Source of the DNA: Flagellimonas maritima | GTDB lineage: Bacteria; Bacteroidota; Bacteroidia; Flavobacteriales; Flavobacteriaceae | Reading direction: 5' to 3' | DNA length: 64,000 bases | NCBI RefSeq assembly: GCF_003269425.1 | Contig: NZ_CP030104.1 | Span: 744,001 to 808,000 of the forward strand | Part shown: one piece after another, positions 9,685-21,818 of the stretch | Layout of the letters: every line of letters begins with the position of its first letter | How positions within the stretch are numbered: the first letter of the stretch is position 1 | Program-made: the position numbers and the translations under genes | The notes under the pieces: model-generated | Told to the model about the DNA's origin: nothing | Databases searched by the model: none | What the model saw: only the letters and a program-made list of their open reading frames with translations

Positions 9685-10358
9685 GGTGATTGCTGTTTTA
9701 TGGTCTTTATCAAGTTCAAGACCCTTTCGACATTTCGGGCCAATCCATCAAAATCCTTCTTTTCCAGGATTTCTTTAGAAATCAAATTGGAGCCCATTCC
9801 CACGCAGGTAACACCCGCATCAAACCAAGCCCTTAAGTTGGATTCTTCGGTGCTGACACCGCCCGTAGGCATCATACTTGTCCAAGGTTGCGGGCCTTTT
9901 ATGGCCTTTACAAATCCCGGTCCGTAAGTCGACCCGGGAAAAAGCTTAATGATTTCACAGCCCAGTTCTTCTGCTCTATTGATCTCGGTGAGCGATCCAC
10001 ACCCCGGGCTCCACAGTACTTTCCGTCTGTTGCATAGCAGCGCAATATCTTCGCGCAAACTTGGGGTCACTATAAAATTGGCGCCCATTTGAACAAACAG
10101 TGAAGCAGCTGGGGCATCGGTGATGGAACCGACCCCCAAAACCATGCCCGGTAATTTGGCAAGGGCATATTTGTTCAGTTCCGAAAATACCTCAAAGGCA
10201 AAATCGCCCCTTGCGGTAAATTCCAATATTCGTGCCCCGCCATCAAAGCAGGCTTTCAGCACCTGTTTGCCCAATTCAATATTTGGATGGTAGAACAAGG
10301 GAACCATTCCACTGTTCCGCATGACCGATACTACCTCTAATCTTGTATAATTTGCCAT
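9681..10358 (-). CDS. eda: KDPG/KHG aldolase
   Basis: The 225-residue class I aldolase cleaves 2-keto-3-deoxy-6-phosphogluconate to pyruvate and glyceraldehyde-3-phosphate, the last step of hexuronate breakdown. ILEFTARGD, GVGSITDA and EIIKLFPGSTYGPGF are visible; the Lys before LFPG is the expected Schiff-base residue and MPTGGV the phosphate-binding loop. It is cytoplasmic, with no signal peptide. It follows kdgK after an 81-base gap that holds a hairpin and a repeated element, and it overlaps dctP by 4 bases. Confidence 0.95.
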   Translation of the reverse strand: MANYTRLEVVSVMRNSGMVPLFYHPNIELGKQVLKACFDGGARILEFTARGDFAFEVFSELNKYALAKLPGMVLGVGSITDAPAASLFVQMGANFIVTPSLREDIALLCNRRKVLWSPGCGSLTEINRAEELGCEIIKLFPGSTYGPGFVKAIKGPQPWTSMMPTGGVSTEESNLRAWFDAGVTCVGMGSNLISKEILEKKDFDGLARNVERVLNLIKTIKQQSP

Positions 10359-10409
10359 TTGCTGTCTTCTTATCTGTTTTTAAGCACCGGGCGAAGATCG
10401 TTCCGCCCA

Positions 10410-10436
10410 GTACCGCTAAAAAAACTAAACTAACTC
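10410..10436. repeat. Intercistronic element, copy 1
   Basis: GTACCGCTAA followed closely by AACTAAACTAACTC recurs at 35178-35207. Here it sits between kdgK and eda. On the minus strand it adjoins a GGGCG/CGCCC hairpin (arms near 10389-10408). The second copy also lies between two genes next to a hairpin, which suggests a shared transcript-processing or attenuation element rather than chance. Confidence 0.5.
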
Positions 10437-10439
10437 GAC

Positions 10440-11480
10440 TCATCGGGCTACACGACCCGAAGAATCGCCGCCCATCAATTTTTCGACCTCGGCTACCGTT
10501 ACCAGATTGGCATCCCCCTTTATCGTATGTTTCAGACACGATGCGGCCACCGCAAAGTCCAGTGCGTTCTGGTCGTCCCCGGGATACTTCAATAGACCGT
10601 ATATCAATCCCCCCATAAAGGAGTCCCCGCCACCGACCCTGTCCACGATATGGGTTATCTGGTATTTGGGGGATTCAAATACATTCTTTCCATCATAGAG
10701 AACACCCGCCCATGTATTGTGCGATGCCGAGATTGAACCACGTAGCGTGGTGATCACTTTTTTGGCATTGGGAAATTTGCCCATCATTTGCCGGCAGACC
10801 GAGAGGAAGGCCCCAGCTTTTACATCGTGTCCCTGCGTGGTGACATCAAGTCCTTCGGGCTTTATGTCAAAATGCTTTTCGGCATCCTCCTCATTGCCCA
10901 GAATAACGTCGCAATAAGAGGTGAGCTCGGTCATTATGGCCTCCCTGTCACCGCCATAGTTCCAAAGTTTGGCCCTGTAGTTCAGGTCGGTAGAGATGGT
11001 CAGTCCCATCTCTTTTGCGACTTGGACGGCCTCCAGACAGGCATCGGCCGCACTTTGGGAGATGGCGGGGGTTATTCCGGTCCAGTGGAACCATCCCGCA
11101 CCATCAAATACATTTTCCCAATCGATCGTACCGGGGCCAATTTCACTGATGGCGGAATTTGACCTATCGTAAATCACTTTGCTCCCGCGGCTTACCGCTC
11201 CCGTCTCCAAAAAATAAATCCCCAAACGCTCTCCCCCAAAAATTATGTTCCCCGTATTTACACCGCGTTTGCGCATTTCCATAAGGGCACAGTACCCAAT
11301 GTCGTTCTTTGGCAATCTTGTCACAAAATCAACGGGAACACCATAATTTGCAAGAGAGACTGCTACGTTGGATTCCCCTCCTCCATAGACCGCGTCAAAA
11401 CTGTTCGCCTGTGAAAAGCGCAAAGATCCGGGAGGAGATAGCCTTAGCATGATTTCACCGAAGGTAATTACTTTCTTCAT
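10440..11480 (-). CDS. kdgK: 2-dehydro-3-deoxygluconate kinase (PfkB family)
   Basis: The 346-residue PfkB-family sugar kinase has GEIMLRLSPPGSLRFSQA at the N-terminus, GGGESNVAVSLA for substrate binding and VGGGDSFMGGL near the C-terminus, where the Asp is the catalytic base. It phosphorylates KDG from mannonate dehydratase to KDPG for the adjacent aldolase. It starts 27 bases after uxaC ends. Its position between uxaC and eda makes KDG the expected substrate rather than fructose or ribose. Confidence 0.93.
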   Translation of the reverse strand: MKKVITFGEIMLRLSPPGSLRFSQANSFDAVYGGGESNVAVSLANYGVPVDFVTRLPKNDIGYCALMEMRKRGVNTGNIIFGGERLGIYFLETGAVSRGSKVIYDRSNSAISEIGPGTIDWENVFDGAGWFHWTGITPAISQSAADACLEAVQVAKEMGLTISTDLNYRAKLWNYGGDREAIMTELTSYCDVILGNEEDAEKHFDIKPEGLDVTTQGHDVKAGAFLSVCRQMMGKFPNAKKVITTLRGSISASHNTWAGVLYDGKNVFESPKYQITHIVDRVGGGDSFMGGLIYGLLKYPGDDQNALDFAVAASCLKHTIKGDANLVTVAEVEKLMGGDSSGRVAR

Positions 11481-11507
11481 TTCAAATTATTTTTTATCAA
11501 TACAGTT

Positions 11508-12905
11508 CTAAAACTTAAAATATGCCTTCGCATTATAATAGCTGATATCCCGTACAATTTTTCCGATATGCACCATATCTTTGGGCAATAGGCCCTTTTT
11601 GATATCATTGCCCAACATATTGCAGAGGAGTCTCCTAAAATATTCGTGCCTTGAAAAGGAGAGAAAACTACGGGAATCCGTCAACATGCCCACAAAACAG
11701 CTGAACAGTCCCATATTTGATAGTGTGTTTAACTGTCTTTCCATTCCATCTAGTTGGTCCATGTACCACCAACCCGATCCAAATTGTATCTTACCCTTAA
11801 TACTACCATCGTTGAAATTGCCGACCATAGTGGCGAAAACCTCGTTTTGTGAAGGATTCAAATTGTAAAGAATCGTCTTTGGAAGTTGGTCGGTACTGTC
11901 CAATAGGTTTAAAAAACTACCCAAGGGCAAGGCTTGCCTAAAATCACCAATGGAATCGAAACCAGTATCGGGACCCAATTTGAAATGCATTCGTTGGTTT
12001 ACATTGCGCAATGCCCCCAAATGGAACTGTTGCACCCATCCCTTTTTATGGTATTCCTTGCACAGATGCAATAAGGTCTCAAATTTGAAGTATTTTATCT
12101 CCTCAATACTGATTACTTTTCCCGAAAGCACCTTTTTAAAGATTGATTCGATATCAAAAATCCCCAGTTCAAAAAAATAAAGTTGCTCCAGTCCATGGTC
12201 CGATAGACGGCAACCAATTTTATGGAAATGGGCAATCCTTCTTTTCAGGGCCATTAGCAGATCTTGGTACGTTGCAATCTGCATTCCCGCAGCATTGCCC
12301 AACTTTTCTGTATAAGTTTGGTAAGAACCGCCGTCTTCTATGGCATACGCCCTGTCCGGCCGGAAGGTTGGCAACAGTTTTGGCACCATGTTATTCTTTT
12401 GGGCACTTATATGGTGTTCCAAAGTGTCCGATGGGTCATCCGTAGTGCATACGACCTCAACGTTCATTTGATTCAACAATCCCTTCGCAGAATGGCTTTT
12501 CTGCTGGAGTTGGCCGCTGGCGTTTTCATAGACTTGCGCCGCATTGGTATCTGATAGCATTCCTTTTATCCCAAAATAGCGCTGCAGTTCCAAATGCGTC
12601 CAATGGTACAAGGGGTTTCTTATTGTATAGGGAACCGCCCCCGCCCATTTTAAAAATTTTTCTTCATCCGTTGCATTTCCGGTAATGTACTGTTCATCAA
12701 TACCCAATGTGCGCATCGCCCTCCACTTATAGTGGTCGCCCGCTAGCCAAGCCTGGGTCAGGTTCTTAAACTTATGGTGGTTGGTGATTTGCTCTGGAGG
12801 CAGATGATTGTGGTAGTCGATAATAGGCATATCCTTGGCATGGTCATGGTACAGCTCTGCGGCATAATCAGTCTCTAGTAGAAAATTATCATCGATAAAG
12901 CTCAT
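11508..12905 (-). CDS. uxaC: Uronate isomerase (glucuronate isomerase)
   Basis: The 465-residue protein belongs to the amidohydrolase-fold uronate isomerases. [15 protein letters not shown] near residue 30 carries the HxH motif, and [12 protein letters not shown] and [16 protein letters not shown] are typical UxaC stretches. It converts D-glucuronate to D-fructuronate (or galacturonate to tagaturonate). Its ATG overlaps the stop of uxuA (ATGA), so the two are translationally coupled. Pairing with uxuA and the absence of UxaA/UxaB argue for the glucuronate branch. Confidence 0.96.
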   Translation of the reverse strand: MSFIDDNFLLETDYAAELYHDHAKDMPIIDYHNHLPPEQITNHHKFKNLTQAWLAGDHYKWRAMRTLGIDEQYITGNATDEEKFLKWAGAVPYTIRNPLYHWTHLELQRYFGIKGMLSDTNAAQVYENASGQLQQKSHSAKGLLNQMNVEVVCTTDDPSDTLEHHISAQKNNMVPKLLPTFRPDRAYAIEDGGSYQTYTEKLGNAAGMQIATYQDLLMALKRRIAHFHKIGCRLSDHGLEQLYFFELGIFDIESIFKKVLSGKVISIEEIKYFKFETLLHLCKEYHKKGWVQQFHLGALRNVNQRMHFKLGPDTGFDSIGDFRQALPLGSFLNLLDSTDQLPKTILYNLNPSQNEVFATMVGNFNDGSIKGKIQFGSGWWYMDQLDGMERQLNTLSNMGLFSCFVGMLTDSRSFLSFSRHEYFRRLLCNMLGNDIKKGLLPKDMVHIGKIVRDISYYNAKAYFKF

Positions 12906-14089
12906 AATACTGCTGATTTTTCAATGCCCAACATCAATCCCCGCAGTTCGGCAAGGCCCCGCAAGCGGCCAATGGCCGAATAGCCTGGGTTTGTCTTTTT
13001 TTTCAGGTCGTCCAACATTTGATGGCCATGGTCGGGGCGCATGGGCAACCTCTGGTCTTGACGCCCGTTTTTGATTCGTTTTTGTTGTTCCTTCAAAAGA
13101 CCTTTTATTACGGTGTACATATCTACGTCCCCATCCAAATGGTCGGCTTCATAAAAATTTCCCTGTCCGTCTCGCGAGGTACTGCGCAAATGAATGAAAT
13201 TGATCCGTTTGCCCAGCCTTTTGACCATACCTGCCAAATCATTGTCACTACGGACACCGTAAGATCCTGTACAGAAACAAAGCCCATTGTGGGGACTCTC
13301 GTAGGCCTTTAACAAATCCCGGGCATCCTTTTCAGTGCTCACGACCCTTGGAAGGCCCAATATGGAAAAGGGCGGATCGTCCGGATGAATGGCCAGAAAA
13401 ACTCCCGACTGTTCCGCAACAGGAGCTATTTCACGAATAAATTCATAAAGGCTTTGGCGAAGTTCTTTGTCCCCTATCTCTTTATAGGTATCCAATACCT
13501 CTTTGAACTGTTCCAAGGTATAGCCCTCTTCGGCACCTGGAAGACCTGCTATGATATTGTTTACCAATCGTTCTTGCGACAACGTATCCATCTTTCTATA
13601 AACAATATTTGCAAGTTCTATTTCCCGTTTTGTATAAGTATAGTATGCATCAGTACGATTGAGCATAAAAAGTTCAAAAGCCGCAAACTCCAATGCATCG
13701 AAACGAAGGGCTTTGGAACCATCGGGCAATTCAAAGGAAAGGTCCGTACGCGTCCAGTCCAATACTGGCATGAAATTATAACAGACCGTATCGACCCCTA
13801 TTTGTCCTAGATTGCGGATACTCTCCTTGTAGTTCGAAAGATATCTTTTGTGTTCCCCGGTCCGCTTTTTGATATCTTCGTGCACGGGAATACTTTCCAC
13901 CACAGACCAACTAAGGCCGACCGTCTCAATGGCATCCTTTCGTTTTTTTATTTCGCTTATGGGCCATACTTCCCCATTGGGGATATGGTGCAGTGCCGTT
14001 ACTATGCCCGTTGCGCCCGCCATTTTAATATCCGCAAGCGATACTGGATCATTGGGTCCGTACCACCGCCATGTTTGTTCTAAACCCAT
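12902..14089 (-). CDS. uxuA: Mannonate dehydratase
   Basis: The 395-residue protein is the usual length for Uxu[21 protein letters not shown] at the start and the block from LAIHPDDPP to NFIHLRST supply the characteristic metal and substrate residues. It dehydrates D-mannonate to 2-keto-3-deoxygluconate in the cytoplasm. It follows the SDR gene by 9 bases and overlaps uxaC by 4. An ATG at 14089 fits the family N-terminus. Confidence 0.96.
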   Translation of the reverse strand: MGLEQTWRWYGPNDPVSLADIKMAGATGIVTALHHIPNGEVWPISEIKKRKDAIETVGLSWSVVESIPVHEDIKKRTGEHKRYLSNYKESIRNLGQIGVDTVCYNFMPVLDWTRTDLSFELPDGSKALRFDALEFAAFELFMLNRTDAYYTYTKREIELANIVYRKMDTLSQERLVNNIIAGLPGAEEGYTLEQFKEVLDTYKEIGDKELRQSLYEFIREIAPVAEQSGVFLAIHPDDPPFSILGLPRVVSTEKDARDLLKAYESPHNGLCFCTGSYGVRSDNDLAGMVKRLGKRINFIHLRSTSRDGQGNFYEADHLDGDVDMYTVIKGLLKEQQKRIKNGRQDQRLPMRPDHGHQMLDDLKKKTNPGYSAIGRLRGLAELRGLMLGIEKSAVL

Positions 14090-14098
14090 TTTTTCAAT

Positions 14099-14965
14099 TT
14101 AAACGCCGCTAAATGCGCTGAAACCTCCATCAATTGGTATAATTACACCTGTCACAAATGAGGCTCCCTCTCCACAAAGCCATAATGTCGCCCCCACGAT
14201 ATCTTCTGGATTTCCGTAGCGGCCCATAGGCGTATGGTCAATTATCGTTTGCCCCCTAAGGGTCAAGGAACTATCTTTGTTTGTCAACAAGTTTCTATTC
14301 TGATCTGTAAGAAAGAAACCTGGTGCCAGAGCATTGACCCGTATTCCGACCTTTGAAAAATGGACCGCCAACCACTGTGTGAAATTTGAGACCGCTGCCT
14401 TTGCACCGCTATAGGCAGGTATCTTTGTCAAAGGGGTAAAAGCATTCATTGAGGAAATATTCAAGACACTGCATCCTGACCTGCCGATCATATCCTTAGA
14501 GAATACCTGCGTTGGCAAGAGAGTTCCAATAAAATTTAGGTTGAACGTAAATTGAATACCCTCCATCTCCAAATCAAAGAAAGTCTTGAGATTACTTAAA
14601 GATAAATCTTCTTCTTCTAAAAAGGGATTGCTTGTAGTTCCCGAAGGATGGTTGCCTCCAGCACCATTGATGAGGATATCGCATTTGCCAAGTTCTTTTG
14701 ATACTCGTTTATGGGCAGCTTTTAAACTGTTTATATCAAGTACGTCCGCCACCACACCAATTGCAGCACCCCCCTTTTTATTGATTGTCTTGGCAACCTC
14801 TTGTGCAACCTCTTCCTTAAGGTCCAAAACAGCTACTTTAGCGTTTTGTGCTCCAAGAGATCGTGCCAGAGTACTACACAATATACCGCCGCCGCCGGTA
14901 ATGACGACCACCTTATTTTTCAATTCCCTATATTTAGTATCTTCCATGTTTTTGGATTTTTCCAA
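14099..14965 (-). CDS. SDR-family oxidoreductase, probable fructuronate reductase
   Basis: The 288-residue protein is a classical short-chain dehydrogenase: VVITGGGGILCSTLA binds the dinucleotide, NGAGGNHPSG follows strand 4, and SSMNAF plus YSGAKAA give the Ser and YxxxK catalytic residues. As first gene of the uronate block, next to UxuA, it most likely reduces D-fructuronate to D-mannonate, replacing the unrelated UxuB enzyme. An activity on another keto-uronate is possible. The start could be the ATG at 14965 or the one at 14947, seven codons downstream. Confidence 0.85.
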   Translation of the reverse strand: MEKSKNMEDTKYRELKNKVVVITGGGGILCSTLARSLGAQNAKVAVLDLKEEVAQEVAKTINKKGGAAIGVVADVLDINSLKAAHKRVSKELGKCDILINGAGGNHPSGTTSNPFLEEEDLSLSNLKTFFDLEMEGIQFTFNLNFIGTLLPTQVFSKDMIGRSGCSVLNISSMNAFTPLTKIPAYSGAKAAVSNFTQWLAVHFSKVGIRVNALAPGFFLTDQNRNLLTNKDSSLTLRGQTIIDHTPMGRYGNPEDIVGATLWLCGEGASFVTGVIIPIDGGFSAFSGV

Positions 14966-14996
14966 GTCATCAGTAGTATAAAATAATTGAATACCT

Positions 14997-15019
14997 TATA
15001 AAGAGTGTACTTTATACAC
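14997..15019. promoter_or_regulatory. Nested palindrome, probable operator of the uronate regulator
   Basis: TATAAAG at 14997-15003 pairs with CTTTATA at 15010-15016. Overlapping it, GTGTA at 15005-15009 pairs with TACAC at 15015-15019. It lies in the 136-base divergent gap between the SDR gene and the Nudix-type regulator, 31 bases from the SDR start. An A+T-flanked palindrome in this place is what an NrtR/AraR-type regulator would bind, but the assignment is inferred. Confidence 0.6.
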
Positions 15020-15101
15020 AGATATAAAAGTAGCATTATTTAATTTAATCGGAGCACGTAAAACCATTTTTTTTATGCGCTTATTTTAAAATATTTCCTT
15101 A

Positions 15102-15788
15102 ATGGTAGAACAAGAAAAATTGAAACGTATTCAAGTAGATAGAAATTCCTTTGAATGTTCTATAACCACCGATGTTGCAGTTTTTGGCTTTATTGAAAAT
15201 TCTCTAAAAGTACTCCTGATTAAACGCTTATCTGGATATTTTATGAACCATTGGTTGTTGCCCGGTGGTGTTATGGAAGCCGACGAAACTTTAGATGATT
15301 GCGCTAAAAAAGTACTTTACCAGCTAACGGGATTTCGTAATATCCATTTTGAACAAGTCAAAATATACAGTGAGCTGGAAAGGCATCCCCTTAAAAGGGT
15401 AATCACCCAAAGTTTTTACGCGCTTGTAAAACCTGAAAACCACTCTTTAGTAATTGGCGGGAACGTTGAACGTATTTCTTGGTTCGATATAGACAGATTA
15501 CCAGAGAAAATAGGCTATGACCATAGGCAAATTATTCATGATGCCAACTTAAACCTGCAACTTAACTTAAGGGAGAGACTTATTTTTGGAGAACTGCTTC
15601 CAAAAACTTTTACCCTTGCGGAGCTTCAAAATTTATACGAACGTATTCTTAAAATAAAATTGGACAAACGAAATTTTAGAAAGAAAATTTTTCAAATGGA
15701 TGTTCTAACAAGTACTGGCGAGAAAAAACCAGGGGTTAAAGGAGGGCCTTTACTTTATAGATACAAGAATGGTAATGTATGCGAATAA
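15102..15788 (+). CDS. Nudix-domain transcriptional regulator (NrtR/AraR type)
   Basis: The 228-residue protein has an N-terminal Nudix domain (about residues 15-150) and a C-terminal winged-helix region ending in GGPLLYRYKNG, typical of the NrtR family. The Nudix box is eroded: after GGVMEADETLDDCAKK the expected REUxEE is VLYQL, so hydrolase activity is unlikely and the domain probably senses a ligand. Homologues in Bacteroidota regulate sugar catabolism. It is divergent from the uronate genes with a palindrome between them, so a repressor of that block responding to a uronate intermediate is the best guess. Confidence 0.85.
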   Translation: MVEQEKLKRIQVDRNSFECSITTDVAVFGFIENSLKVLLIKRLSGYFMNHWLLPGGVMEADETLDDCAKKVLYQLTGFRNIHFEQVKIYSELERHPLKRVITQSFYALVKPENHSLVIGGNVERISWFDIDRLPEKIGYDHRQIIHDANLNLQLNLRERLIFGELLPKTFTLAELQNLYERILKIKLDKRNFRKKIFQMDVLTSTGEKKPGVKGGPLLYRYKNGNVCE

Positions 15789-16398
15789 TTATTTGTAAAA
15801 AAAGCAAAGAATATGAACTAATTTCTAAGTGAAACGGAATCATATCTGAGTGTAATTCAATTGGTTTATGAATTGCATACAGATATTTAAAATTAAAACT
15901 AGAACCAGAACTAAAAACTGGCTTTACACATAAGGGATAATTTAAAAGTCATCAAGTTTATTATCTAAGTTTTATAATATCGCATATCGCAATATGGAAT
16001 ATTTACGAATACAAATAGCTTCCAACAGATGGGACTTCAAGATGTTGCCGTACTGACAAATCTAATTGCCGTAGATGATTTTAACTGAATTTAAGTGGCA
16101 CTTGTAGGAATGCCCTATATGAGCCAATCAGAAATCAGTAGTTTAATACCCAGAGGTCTACATACTCGGGGGCTTCTTAGTGGTATTTCATAAACATCTA
16201 AGTGCAATATTCCGTGGTATGTTAACCGCCCATAGTACTCCGCCTTGGGATATGGCAATTGCACTTTAATGAAAGTCACCTATTCGGTGACCACAAAAAA
16301 GCCAATACTCTAAAATGCCAACAGACCAAGTCATTAAAAGTTAGGTTCGGGAGTTTATAATTCATAAAAAATGTACCAAACAAAGTGTATTTTCGATA
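15789..16398. other. Gene-poor stretch with decayed sequence
   Basis: About 610 bases hold no intact gene. Short open stretches interrupted by stops (for example around 16205-16265) look like eroded coding sequence that I cannot assign. GTCACC-TATTC-GGTGAC at 16275-16291 is a perfect hairpin, and its core CACCTATTCGGTGA recurs at 56645-56658. Nothing else is recognisable. Confidence 0.5.
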
Positions 16399-16615
16399 CT
16401 AATAAAAAATACCTAAAATGAGACCATTCGCTAAACTATAATCCATTTCAGTAAAACTGTGCTCTAAAACGGCCGATTTAAAGGACATCAAGAATTTCTC
16501 CCATTTATTTCTTTTAATCGGTGATTCTTCCATGTTTTCAAGGTTATTTGTCAAAAGCAAAAGGCCTTCCGCCACCGTCAGAAGACCCTTTTCATTTTCA
16601 ACATGTTCTATGCAA

Positions 16616-17756
16616 TCAATTTCCCAAAAGGACCCCATCAATAATATGAATAAAGCCGTTGGTGGCTCTGACATCCATTTTGGTGAGTGTAGCCGTCCTT
16701 CCCTGCGGATCGGTTAAGGTGTAATTGTAGCCATCCATACCAACTTCCAGCTCATCGGTCAGTGTAAGAATTGTTTCCCCCAACGCACTTGTAATGTCCG
16801 AGCCTTCAAATTCCGTAAAGGTAATGGCATGTACTTCAACAATGTCCTCCACGATATTGGCCCCAAGTTGATTAATACTGGTAAAGTTACCGCCAGAGTT
16901 ATTATTGATTTCATAAAAGAGGTTTTCAAAAGCCAGGTCCGTAGGAACGAGCATGGTATATTCTGGAGCGGTTGATAAATCAGCTTTTATGGTAGACCCC
17001 GCTTCACCCTCGGCGATGGTCAATGCCTGTTCCATAATTTGAAATTCCGGATTCGCTGCAATAAAAGTGGCAAGGGTAGGAACGGGAACCACATCATCCA
17101 CGATATAAACAATGCCATTGTGGGCATCGGTATCCGATAAAACCGAAGCAACCCCATTTAAAATGATATTCCCCTCTGTGACATCGAAAAACATATCCAT
17201 TTCTTGTTGCGTATTTGTTGTAAGAAACCCCAACCCTTCACCTTCAAGAACCTCACGCGGAGTGGTTTCCAGAGTGACATGATTATGGATAAATACGGTC
17301 AAAAAGTCCATATGGTCAAGGTTTTCTGTGTTGACGAACTCTATCCCATCAAAACCATTCTCCAACAAAAAAGCATCAAAGGTATTATCGGTGGGTACGA
17401 AGACACTGAAGGAGTCGGCTTTGGTGATTAAGTCGGAATCATCATTTTAGATATCCCTCACATTGGGTAATTTTTCAAAAGCTGCGGTAAAATTTTTAAG
17501 TCAGGATGTGATGCTATAATTTCATACAGTGTTGGTCCCTGTCCTGGGCTGGGTTCTCCCAGCCCCAATAGCACACTGTTTATGATATGCAGTATTCCGT
17601 TTGATACCCTGATATCGATACCGACGATACGGGCAATCCTGTTTTGCGTGTCGGTCAATGTGAGTATATCATTCTCCTTTCCCACGGTCAAAGCAATGTT
17701 CATGGTGTTTATGGTTGAACTGCCCATAGCGTCCTCAATTTCATTCGCATCGGTTA
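16616..17756 (-). pseudogene. Broken multi-domain fasciclin (FAS1) protein gene
   Basis: On the minus strand three FAS1 units can be followed. The first ends at NGILHIINSVLLG, the second contains FSVFVPTDNTFDAFL, and the third ends at NGFIHIIDGVLLGN with a normal stop at 16616. The second unit is broken near 17450-17490, where the frame shifts (LKNFTAAFEKLPNV continues in another frame) and an in-frame TAA follows. The 5' end is missing: FAS1 similarity stops at about 17756, exactly where a truncated galK begins on the other strand. Secreted adhesion or cell-surface function is usual for the family, but this copy is not functional as one protein. Confidence 0.8.
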
Positions 17757-18302
17757 TCGGGTTGAACACAAAGGTTTCCCACAACCTCTCCACAGGGGAA
17801 TACAATATTCGCAGGGCACAATGTGAAAAAGGCTTGGACCTGTTGGCCGAACGGTTCGGCATTGACAGACCATTTAGAAACGTCACCAAAAAAATGCTCG
17901 ATGAGACCAAAGACGAACTTGGAGCCCTATTGCATAAACGCTATTCCTATGTCGTTGAGGAAATAGATAGGGTCTTGGAAGCGGTCGGGGCACTCAAGGA
18001 AAATAATCTGGAGGTATTGGGCAAGCTTATGTACAGGACCCACAAAGGTCTTAGTGAAAAGTACGAGGTGAGCTGCCCCGAACTGGATTTTTTGGCCGAA
18101 CTTGCCGAAACAGAACCACAAATCCTTGGAGCGCGGACGATGGGCGGGGATTTTCGGGCTGTACATTAAATCTTATACATATGGATGCCATAGAACCGTT
18201 TGTCAAAAAAGCTTCAAAAGCCTATAAAGATGAGTTCGGTATCGAGCTGGCCCATTTCCAGACCGTTCCGAGCCAAGGGACCTCACTAGTAAATGACACG
18301 TT

Positions 18303-18305
<3 letters not shown>
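17757..18305 (+). pseudogene. galK: Decayed galactokinase, C-terminal half
   Basis: From LNTKVSHNLSTGEYNIRR onwards the reading frame matches the second half of galactokinase, including HKGLSEKYEVSCPELDFL, which is nearly identical to the intact copy at 54277. A one-base deletion near 18157 turns the GGGFGGC loop into GGDFRAV. After restoring the frame, translation continues through LNLIHMDAIEPFVKKA to a TGA at 18305 that overlaps the ATG of galT'. The first half, with the GEHTDYN motif and the phosphate loop, is absent, so it cannot encode an active kinase. Confidence 0.88.
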
Positions 18306-20371
<2,066 letters not shown>

Positions 20372-20411
20372 TTTGGAATCTCTAAGATTGCGGGATAACT
20401 CTATTAAACTT

Positions 20412-21455
20412 TCATATGTGTGCCAAACCGAATTTATATATGCATGTAGAAGTATACAATTCATTTGGTGATAAAAGTGTAGATGGAAAGTTTGGGTTGT
20501 TGGGTGAGTCGGGAAAGTGCTGGGTTTCCAAACACAGTGCTCCACGCTTTATAAATGAATTGCCATTTTTATCTGCAGATAAAAAATTTCCAGTATAGAA
20601 TTGAATACCCGGTTCGTCAGTATGTACCTCTAAAGTGCGCCCACTGCTGGGTTCTATAACCTTAGCAGCAAACTGTGGCTTAGATAGATTTTTCTTTTCT
20701 TTTTTCAAAACATAACAATGATCATAACCTTGGCCAAATACAAGTTGTTCATTTTTATCATCGATATTTTTACCAGTACGTTTTGGTTTTCTAAAATCAA
20801 AAGGAGTTCCTGCCACGCTGGCTATATTACCTTTGGGTATCATTGCATCATCCACAGGTATATAAGATTCAGAGTTTATTTTCACCACATGATTCTCTAT
20901 AGTACCAATTCCTGCTCCTTTAAGATTGAAAAAGGAATGGTTCGTAAGATTTACGTGAGTAATTATGTCCGTGAACGCCCTGTATTGAATGATTAATTCA
21001 TTCTCATCCGTTAGAGTGTATGTAACCGTTATATTTAGGTTTCCTGGATAACCATCTTCCATGTGGGACGAAACACCGAAAAATTCAATTTTATTTTCCT
21101 TTAAATGTTTTATATCCCATGTTTTGGAATGGAATCCATTTATTCCACCGTGAAGATGGTTTTCACCCTGATTGATATCCAACTTATATACTTTACCTTC
21201 AATAGAAAATTGACCGCCTCCAATCCTATTTCCGTACCTTCCAATAAGTGCCCCAAAATAGTTTGGTTCGTTCCTGATATATTCTTCAGGGTTTTGATAG
21301 CCTAATACGATATTTGTAAAATCACCATTTTTATCAGGAACTCTTAAAGAGGTTAACCGTTGACCATAAGTAATGAAACTGGCACTGAGACCATGTTTGT
21401 TTTTCAGTGTGTGTATATTCACTTTGAGTATATAAATGCCATAGAGCGATATCAA
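20412..21455 (-). CDS. galM: Aldose 1-epimerase (galactose mutarotase)
   Basis: The 347-residue protein has GRYGNRIGGGQFSIEGK, NHLHGGINGFHSKTWD, the catalytic His in LTNHSFFNL and the catalytic Glu in LCLETQHFPDSPN. It interconverts alpha and beta anomers of galactose or a similar aldose before phosphorylation. No clear signal peptide is present, so it should be cytoplasmic; the start is uncertain and a later Met or Val could be used. It is next to the decayed gal operon but downstream of a sulfatase on the same strand. Confidence 0.93.
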   Translation of the reverse strand: MISLYGIYILKVNIHTLKNKHGLSASFITYGQRLTSLRVPDKNGDFTNIVLGYQNPEEYIRNEPNYFGALIGRYGNRIGGGQFSIEGKVYKLDINQGENHLHGGINGFHSKTWDIKHLKENKIEFFGVSSHMEDGYPGNLNITVTYTLTDENELIIQYRAFTDIITHVNLTNHSFFNLKGAGIGTIENHVVKINSESYIPVDDAMIPKGNIASVAGTPFDFRKPKRTGKNIDDKNEQLVFGQGYDHCYVLKKEKKNLSKPQFAAKVIEPSSGRTLEVHTDEPGIQFYTGNFLSADKNGNSFIKRGALCLETQHFPDSPNNPNFPSTLLSPNELYTSTCIYKFGLAHI

Positions 21456-21818
21456 CTTCCCAATACCACTTCTAATCCTATTGATGATTGTTACTAAATT
21501 AATACTTAATACCTAATATCAATAGGCTATAAGCTTGGAAAATAAAGCAACACTCATACATTCTCAAAACACGTGTTGCTCAATGTTCTAAAAATGAATT
21601 TCAATTAATTGCAAGAATAGTTATGGAATTCTTCCAAGTGGAAATAGTTAATGAAAATTACGAAGGTTGAAATTATACTAAAAGCTCATCAAATTAAACT
21701 TGAAAAATCGAAACACCACACATAATATTGTATTTCGTACAGATATTCCTTGATGTGTTAACGTTGAAGAAAGCAAATGAATAAATTATAGTGCCAATTT
21801 CTTCAATTTCATAACTTT
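21456..21818. other. Intergenic gap between galM and a sulfatase
   Basis: This 363-base AT-rich gap holds no gene that I can recognise. GCAACAC at 21547-21553 and GTGTTGC at 21573-21579 form an inverted repeat with a 19-base spacer, of unknown meaning. It should carry the galM promoter if galM is not read through from the sulfatase. Confidence 0.5.

Noticed and set aside
16399..16674. Open frame of 91 codons on the minus strand after the FAS1 remnant
   Set aside because: It overlaps the FAS1 tail in another frame, has no recognisable domain and lies in decayed DNA.
21547..21579. Inverted repeat GCAACAC/GTGTTGC as an operator
   Set aside because: The long spacer, single occurrence and lack of link to a regulator make chance likely.
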